Source of the DNA: an uncultured Clostridia bacterium
Lineage (GTDB): Bacteria; Bacillota; Clostridia; Christensenellales; CAG-138
Length of the DNA stretch: 10,629 nucleotides
Assembly (NCBI GenBank): GCA_937913075.1
Contig: CALEPU010000231.1
Span: forward strand, 1 to 10,629
Direction of reading: 5' to 3'
The notes under the pieces: model-generated
What the model saw: only the letters and a program-made list of their open reading frames with translations
Told to the model about the DNA's origin: nothing
Database searches by the model: none
Made by a program: the position numbers and the translations under genes
Shown: positions 7,600-10,629 of the stretch, piece by piece
How the letters are laid out: the number at the start of each line of letters is the position of its first letter
Position numbering within the stretch: the stretch's first letter is position 1

Positions 7600-8334
7600 A
7601 TGCGTAAAAGATATATCACCGCGTGCGCTATACTTCTGGCAGCGCTTTCAGCGCTGCCAATACTTTTGACAGTGCTGAGTCTTCTTGGGTTTTCCTTCAC
7701 GCTGCGTTACTGCATCATCCCGTCGGGTCTGCTTTTGGGAGCGAGCGCAGTCGTATTCCTGCTGAGCAAAAAAAATGATCGCGACGCGGAATGCCATGTG
7801 ATAAGTCTGCTTATTCCTCTGCCTCTTCTCAGCGTAATAAACTGCTTTGTTTTCCTTATATGGGGCGAGCTGCCCGGGAGGCTGCCCGACGGTTTCCTTT
7901 ACTCTCTCATTACGAGCTTTATGATGCTCGGCTGCTGCGCACCGTGCATATTGCTGCGCGCAAGATATGTTAAAGTCAAAGGCTTGCGTATCGTGATGTA
8001 TACCGTGCCGTTTGCTCTGCTTTTGATATTTGCATCTCTCGCGTTCACAGCGAGCTTCGGTGTAAGCCTTGGCAAAACGGAAGTGACCCAGACGGTCTAT
8101 TCGCCCGACGGCAAGCACTATGCGGAGGTTATAAACGCCGACGGCGGCGCTACCGGCGGAGATACGCTCGTCAGAGTATACAGGGCAGGGATACTAGACC
8201 TCGGATTCATCAGGATCGCTTCTGCTTTTGATACCGTTTATACCGGAGAATGGTATGAGTATATGGAGATACGGATCGAGTGGAAGGACAACGAAACGCT
8301 CCTGATAAACGGCGAGGAGTATTCGGCGGAATGA
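7600..8334 (+). CDS. Five-helix membrane protein with outside C-terminal domain, DUF5412-like
   Basis: The protein has 244 residues from ATG 7600, which follows the anti-sigma stop by four bases with AAGGAA (7587-7592) at seven-base spacing; an upstream in-frame ATG at 7516 lies deep inside the anti-sigma gene and is rejected. Predicted membrane helices lie at about 8-29, 37-55, 67-88, 100-119 and 131-153. The remaining 90 residues contain VYSPDGKHYAEV (166-177), a GGATGG stretch and, near the end, IEWKDNETLLINGEEY. This SPDGKY...GGAT...EWxDNxTxxING pattern resembles DUF5412-type proteins, but I cannot search to confirm it. As the third gene of the cassette it may modulate the sigma/anti-sigma pair or be an effector of it. 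No enzymatic motif was seen. It ends before a terminator shared with the convergent gene. Confidence 0.75.
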   Translation: MRKRYITACAILLAALSALPILLTVLSLLGFSFTLRYCIIPSGLLLGASAVVFLLSKKNDRDAECHVISLLIPLPLLSVINCFVFLIWGELPGRLPDGFLYSLITSFMMLGCCAPCILLRARYVKVKGLRIVMYTVPFALLLIFASLAFTASFGVSLGKTEVTQTVYSPDGKHYAEVINADGGATGGDTLVRVYRAGILDLGFIRIASAFDTVYTGEWYEYMEIRIEWKDNETLLINGEEYSAE

Positions 8335-8347
8335 TCGGACATCGCAA

Positions 8348-8372
8348 AAGGGACGGCGGGCTGCCGTCCCTT
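8348..8372. terminator. Hairpin between convergent genes, likely bidirectional terminator
   Basis: AAGGGACGGC (8348-8357) and GCCGTCCCTT (8363-8372) form a perfect 10-bp stem with a five-base loop. On the + strand the downstream T content is poor; on the - strand the stem runs into TTTTGCG. It sits in the 53-base gap between the membrane protein stop and the stop of the leucine-rich repeat gene, and can serve both. Confidence 0.75.
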
Positions 8373-8387
8373 CGATTACGTTTAATT

Positions 8388-10346
8388 TCACAGTGACACA
8401 AGCCCGAGGGCGTAACGCATTATGAGCAGGGCGTCGTTTGCGTTGACTACGCCGTCGCTGTTAACGTCCGCGGCGGCGGTATCGACGCCTTCGGTCACGA
8501 GCCCCAAGGCGTAGCGCATCACGGTCAGCGCGTCGTTGGCGTTTACGACGCCGTCGCCGTCGGCGTCGCCGGACAGCACGGGAATTTCGCCTCCCTCGAA
8601 TTTAGCAATCAAAACAGCGTCGTTTGCAAGTGCGGAAAAATCAAACTCCGCGTCCTCGGAAACGCACTCGTCACCGACGTACCAGCCGACAAAGCTGCTG
8701 CCGCCTTCGGGGTAAGCGTATACACATATGTCGTCGTAATCCCAACCCCTCGTGTATCCGATAAATCCGCGCCCCTCCGCAAAAACTCCGTCAAGCTCGA
8801 GATACGGATTTTGAGAAAGATCAAGCTCCGTGAGGCTGTTGCCAGAGCAGTTCAAGCTGTTAAGATTGGGGCACTGCGTAACGTCAAGCTCTGTGAGGCT
8901 GTTGAAGAAGCAGTCCAAGTCCAAAAGCTCAGGGCACTGCGTAACGTCAAGCTCTGTGAGGCTGTTGTAGGAGCAGCCCAGCCATCTAAGCTCGGGGCAC
9001 TGCGTAACGTCAAGCTCTGTGAGGCTGTTGTAGGAGCAGCCCAAGTACCAAAGCCAAGTAACGTCCAGCTCCGTGAGGCTGTTGTAGGAGCAGTCCAACC
9101 ACTCAAGCTCGGGGCACTGCGTAACGTCAAGCTCCGTGAGGCTGTTGTTAGAGCATTCCAAGTACCAAAGCCAAGGGCACTGCGTAACGTCAAGCTCTGT
9201 GAGGCTGTTGTAGGAGCAGCCCAAGCATTCAAGCTCAGGGCACTGCGTAACGTCAAGCTCCGTGAGACTGTTGCCGGAGCAGTCCAAGCTTTCAAGCCAA
9301 GGGCACTGCGTAACGTCAAGCACTGTGAGGCTGTTGCCAGAGCAGTCCAACCAATCAAGCTTGGGACACTGCGTAACGTCAAGCTCCGTGAGACTGTTGT
9401 CGGAGCAGTTCAAGTAGCTAAGCTTGGGGCACTGCGTAACGTCAAGCTCCGTGAGGCTGTTGCCGTAGCATTTCAAGCGCCAAAGCCTAGTGCACTGCGT
9501 AACGTCCAGCTCCGTGAGGCTGTTGCCGTAGCAGTACAAGTCTACAAGCTTGGGGCACTGCGTAACGTCCAGCTCTGTGAGGCTGTTGTTGTAGCAGTAC
9601 AAGTCCCCAAGCACAGGGCACTGTGTAACGTCAAGCTCCGTGAGACTGTTGCGGGAGCAGTCCAAGTAGTTAAGATTGGGGCACTTCGTAACGTCAAGCT
9701 CCGCGAGGTTGTTGTAGTCGCAGTACAAGTTTGCAAGCTTGGGGCACTGCGTAACGTCAAGCTCCGCGAGGCTGTTGCCGGAGCAGTACAACCGACCAAG
9801 CTCGGGGCACTGCATAACGTCAAGCTCTGTGAGGCTGTTGTAGGAGCAGTTCAAGCAGCCAAGATTGGGGCACCGCGTAACGTCAAGCTCTGTGAGGCTG
9901 TTGTCGGAGCAATACAAGTTCCAAAGCTCAGGGCACTGCGTAACGTCAAGCTCCGTGAGGCTGTTGTAGGAGCAGTACAATTCTCCGAGCGCAGTGCATC
10001 CGGAGACGTCGAGCGTGCCGACGAGTTCGGCCCAATCAATATTGACGGATTGGATTTTCTTGGTACCTTCGATCTCGGCCCAAGAAAAGCGGTCGCCACC
10101 CCATGTGGTCGGGTTTGCTGGATCGTAGCTGCTGCTGAGCTTTTTACCGTTCTTTACGCCCGCCCAATTCGCCTGCTCGAGGAAGGAAACTAACGCGGTA
10201 TAGTCGTGCTCGTCATAACCGGCGGGCACGGCGCCGTCCCAGTCCGCGGCGGTCACGGCGCGATCGGCGAACGCCCCATAGGGCAGCGCGGCAAACAGCA
10301 TCAGCACGGCCATGAGCAGCGCAAGGCTCGTTTTGGTTGTTTTCAT
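8388..10346 (-). CDS. Secreted leucine-rich repeat protein with C-terminal dockerin
   Basis: The start at 10346 is supported by AGGAGG (10360-10355, - strand) eight bases upstream. The 652 residues begin with a signal peptide (cleavage likely after AFA, residue 27) and a unique region (28-110). A partial repeat (111-129) and 18 tandem leucine-rich units (130-504) follow. Each unit is 21 residues, except unit 15 with 18, and has two half-turns: a constant one (LTELDVTQCP) and a variable one (xLxxLxCxxN). Residues about 505-590 hold a capping repeat and an InlB-B-like repeat (PEGGSSFVGWY). A type I dockerin (593-652) has two calcium-loop motifs, DADGDGVVNAND (594-605) and DVNSDGVVNAND (627-638), each followed by MRYALGL. 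Dockerins bind cohesins on scaffoldins, so this is probably a cell-surface or cellulosome-like component. The repeat face could bind protein or glycan; no catalytic domain is present. No scaffoldin lies in the window. Confidence 0.92.
   Translation of the reverse strand: MKTTKTSLALLMAVLMLFAALPYGAFADRAVTAADWDGAVPAGYDEHDYTALVSFLEQANWAGVKNGKKLSSSYDPANPTTWGGDRFSWAEIEGTKKIQSVNIDWAELVGTLDVSGCTALGELYCSYNSLTELDVTQCPELWNLYCSDNSLTELDVTRCPNLGCLNCSYNSLTELDVMQCPELGRLYCSGNSLAELDVTQCPKLANLYCDYNNLAELDVTKCPNLNYLDCSRNSLTELDVTQCPVLGDLYCYNNSLTELDVTQCPKLVDLYCYGNSLTELDVTQCTRLWRLKCYGNSLTELDVTQCPKLSYLNCSDNSLTELDVTQCPKLDWLDCSGNSLTVLDVTQCPWLESLDCSGNSLTELDVTQCPELECLGCSYNSLTELDVTQCPWLWYLECSNNSLTELDVTQCPELEWLDCSYNSLTELDVTWLWYLGCSYNSLTELDVTQCPELRWLGCSYNSLTELDVTQCPELLDLDCFFNSLTELDVTQCPNLNSLNCSGNSLTELDLSQNPYLELDGVFAEGRGFIGYTRGWDYDDICVYAYPEGGSSFVGWYVGDECVSEDAEFDFSALANDAVLIAKFEGGEIPVLSGDADGDGVVNANDALTVMRYALGLVTEGVDTAAADVNSDGVVNANDALLIMRYALGLVSL
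8835..9959 (-). repeat. 63-bp coding tandem repeat, 18 units
   Basis: Seventeen 63-base units and one 54-base unit account for 1125 bases in phase with the reading frame. The part encoding LTELDVTQCP is almost invariant in DNA as well as protein (CTC[A/C]..GAG then GACGTTAC, read on the - strand). The part encoding the second half-turn differs from unit to unit. One unit, near 9058-9059, lacks nine bases (GGCACTGCG on the + strand) and so loses the three residues Gln-Cys-Pro. Diverged units flank the array on both sides (residues 111-129 and 505-516). Near identity of the constant half suggests recent expansion or homogenisation by recombination. Confidence 0.95.
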
Positions 10347-10354
10347 TGTTTTAA

Positions 10355-10360
10355 CCTCCT
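10355..10360 (-). promoter_or_regulatory. Ribosome binding site of the leucine-rich repeat gene
   Basis: AGGAGG (read on the - strand, 10360-10355) is a full Shine-Dalgarno eight bases from the ATG at 10346. It directly follows the U-rich tail of the terminator-like hairpin at 10371-10392, so hairpin folding or termination could control its use. Confidence 0.85.
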
Positions 10361-10392
10361 AAAATTAAAAGTGCGCAGCCGAAGCTGCGCAC
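10361..10392 (-). terminator. Terminator-like UUCG hairpin in the leader of the leucine-rich repeat gene
   Basis: Read on the - strand, GTGCGCAGC (10392-10384), loop TTCG (10383-10380) and GCTGCGCAC (10379-10371) form a perfect nine-bp stem capped by the very stable C(UUCG)G tetraloop. TTTTAATTTT (10370-10361) follows. This has the form of an intrinsic terminator, but it lies between the gene's own promoter and its start, 15-46 bases before the ATG. It could be an attenuator, the end of a short leader RNA, or a stabilising 5' structure. Confidence 0.7.
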
Positions 10393-10415
10393 CTGCAAAA
10401 CGCACAACTCCGTTT

Positions 10416-10528
10416 GCCGCGACGCAATCATATATTTTTTACACAACATATATGTAAAGAGCATGCGTACTTGCCCAGAGGCAACACACATATGCTGTGT
10501 AAAAAACGATATTTGATTACGTCGCAAC
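10416..10528 (-). ncRNA. Structured leader RNA or small RNA with a ~39-bp stem
   Basis: On the - strand the 5' arm 10528-10485 pairs with the 3' arm 10456-10416. Starting from GTTGCGACG against CGTCGCGGC, the helix contains about 39 base pairs, several of them G-U. The only interruptions are one A-A mismatch (10513/10431) and one three-base bulge (10509-10507). Its apex holds an inner hairpin, TTGCC (10484-10480) with GGCAA (10475-10471). The 5' arm begins almost at the expected transcription start, about 10525. A second small hairpin (10417-10411 with 10402-10395) and the UUCG terminator follow. It matches no riboswitch class I recognise and lacks the open central bubble of 6S RNA. It may be a leader of the gene at 8388-10346, a separate small RNA of about 160 bases, or a palindromic DNA element. 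Confidence 0.5.
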
Positions 10529-10531
10529 TTT

Positions 10532-10560
10532 ATTGTAATGCGTGAGGATAGAAATGTCAA
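10532..10560 (-). promoter_or_regulatory. Sigma-A promoter of the leucine-rich repeat gene
   Basis: On the - strand, TTGACA (10560-10555) and TACAAT (10537-10532) are separated by 17 bases, the same hexamers and spacing as the acpP promoter. Transcription should begin near 10525, leaving a leader of about 180 bases. A short inverted repeat, TCAAGC (10557-10562) with GCTTGA (10579-10584), overlaps the upstream edge and could be an operator, though it is short. Confidence 0.75.
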
Positions 10561-10604
10561 GCGTCTTTTGACGTGTCAGCTTGATGACAAAGCCCGTTTG
10601 CTGC

Positions 10605-10626
10605 CCTTCCCCTACAGAGGGGAAGG
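10605..10626. repeat. Palindrome at window end, likely start of an interspersed repeat
   Basis: CCTTCCCCT (10605-10613) and AGGGGAAGG (10618-10626) form a perfect nine-bp inverted repeat with loop ACAG, followed by TGT at the window edge. From memory, intergenic elements with a CTTCCCC...GGGGAAGGTG core are very common in gut Clostridia genomes. Membership in such a family cannot be confirmed here because the element is cut by the window end. It lies upstream of the promoter at 10532-10560 and no gene is visible in it. Confidence 0.55.
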
Positions 10627-10629
10627 TGT

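Noticed and set aside
8835..9959. Diversity-generating retroelement target
   Set aside because: Many variable codons are of the AAC/TAC/GAC/GGC type that adenine mutagenesis would give, which drew attention. However, there is no reverse transcriptase or template repeat in the window, and the variation is spread over all units of a tandem array rather than one 3' variable region. A template elsewhere in the genome cannot be excluded.
8835..9959. CRISPR array
   Set aside because: The regular alternation of a constant and a variable part resembles repeats and spacers, but the period is 63 bases in phase with one reading frame and the variable parts encode leucine-rich repeat residues.
8811..10193. 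A 460-codon open frame on the + strand, antisense to the leucine-rich repeat gene
   Set aside because: It is open because the 63-base repeat is a multiple of three, so any stop-free frame in one unit stays open through the array. Its translation is only a 21-residue echo of the real repeat, and no domain or convincing ribosome binding site supports it. The - strand frame has a signal peptide, dockerin, promoter and AGGAGG.
10416..10528. 6S RNA or a known riboswitch
   Set aside because: The long stem has no large open central bubble as in 6S RNA, and I could not place the conserved core of c-di-GMP, SAM, cobalamin or other common riboswitches in it.

Overview
The window looks like the chromosome of a Gram-positive anaerobe of the class Clostridia, probably a gut or rumen member of the Ruminococcaceae/Oscillospiraceae. 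This is inferred from the gene order plsX-acpP-rnc-smc-ftsY, strong AGGAGG-type ribosome binding sites, moderately GC-rich coding sequence, and a secreted protein ending in a cellulosome-type dockerin. No taxonomic marker allows a firmer call.

Bases 1-6456 are a housekeeping block, all on the + strand: the 3' part of plsX (phospholipid synthesis), a hairpin terminator, a consensus sigma-A promoter, acpP (acyl carrier protein), a terminator-like hairpin, then rnc (RNase III), smc (chromosome condensation) and ftsY (SRP receptor), closed by a good intrinsic terminator. rnc and smc overlap by 4 bases, and ftsY follows smc closely. The rnc and ftsY starts given here are later than the longest open frames allow, because the hairpin (rnc) and the Shine-Dalgarno spacing (ftsY) argue for it.

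Bases 6457-8334 are a three-gene regulatory cassette on the + strand: an ECF-type sigma factor with a GTG start, a translationally coupled membrane anti-sigma factor with an H-x3-C-x2-C zinc-binding domain, and a five-helix membrane protein with an outside domain that resembles DUF5412-type proteins. A hairpin at 8348-8372 separates this cassette from the convergent gene that follows.

Bases 8388-10346 (- strand) encode a 652-residue secreted protein: signal peptide, 18 tandem cysteine-containing leucine-rich repeats built from a 63-bp unit, an InlB-B-like repeat and a two-motif type I dockerin. One half of each repeat is almost invariant. The other half, predicted to form one exposed face, is variable and rich in aromatic residues. 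The gene has a consensus promoter (10532-10560) and a leader of about 180 bases. That leader can fold into a 5'-terminal stem of roughly 39 base pairs, then a small hairpin, then a UUCG-capped terminator-like hairpin just before the ribosome binding site. This leader is the least explained and most interesting element in the window. The last 25 bases begin what looks like an interspersed palindromic repeat.
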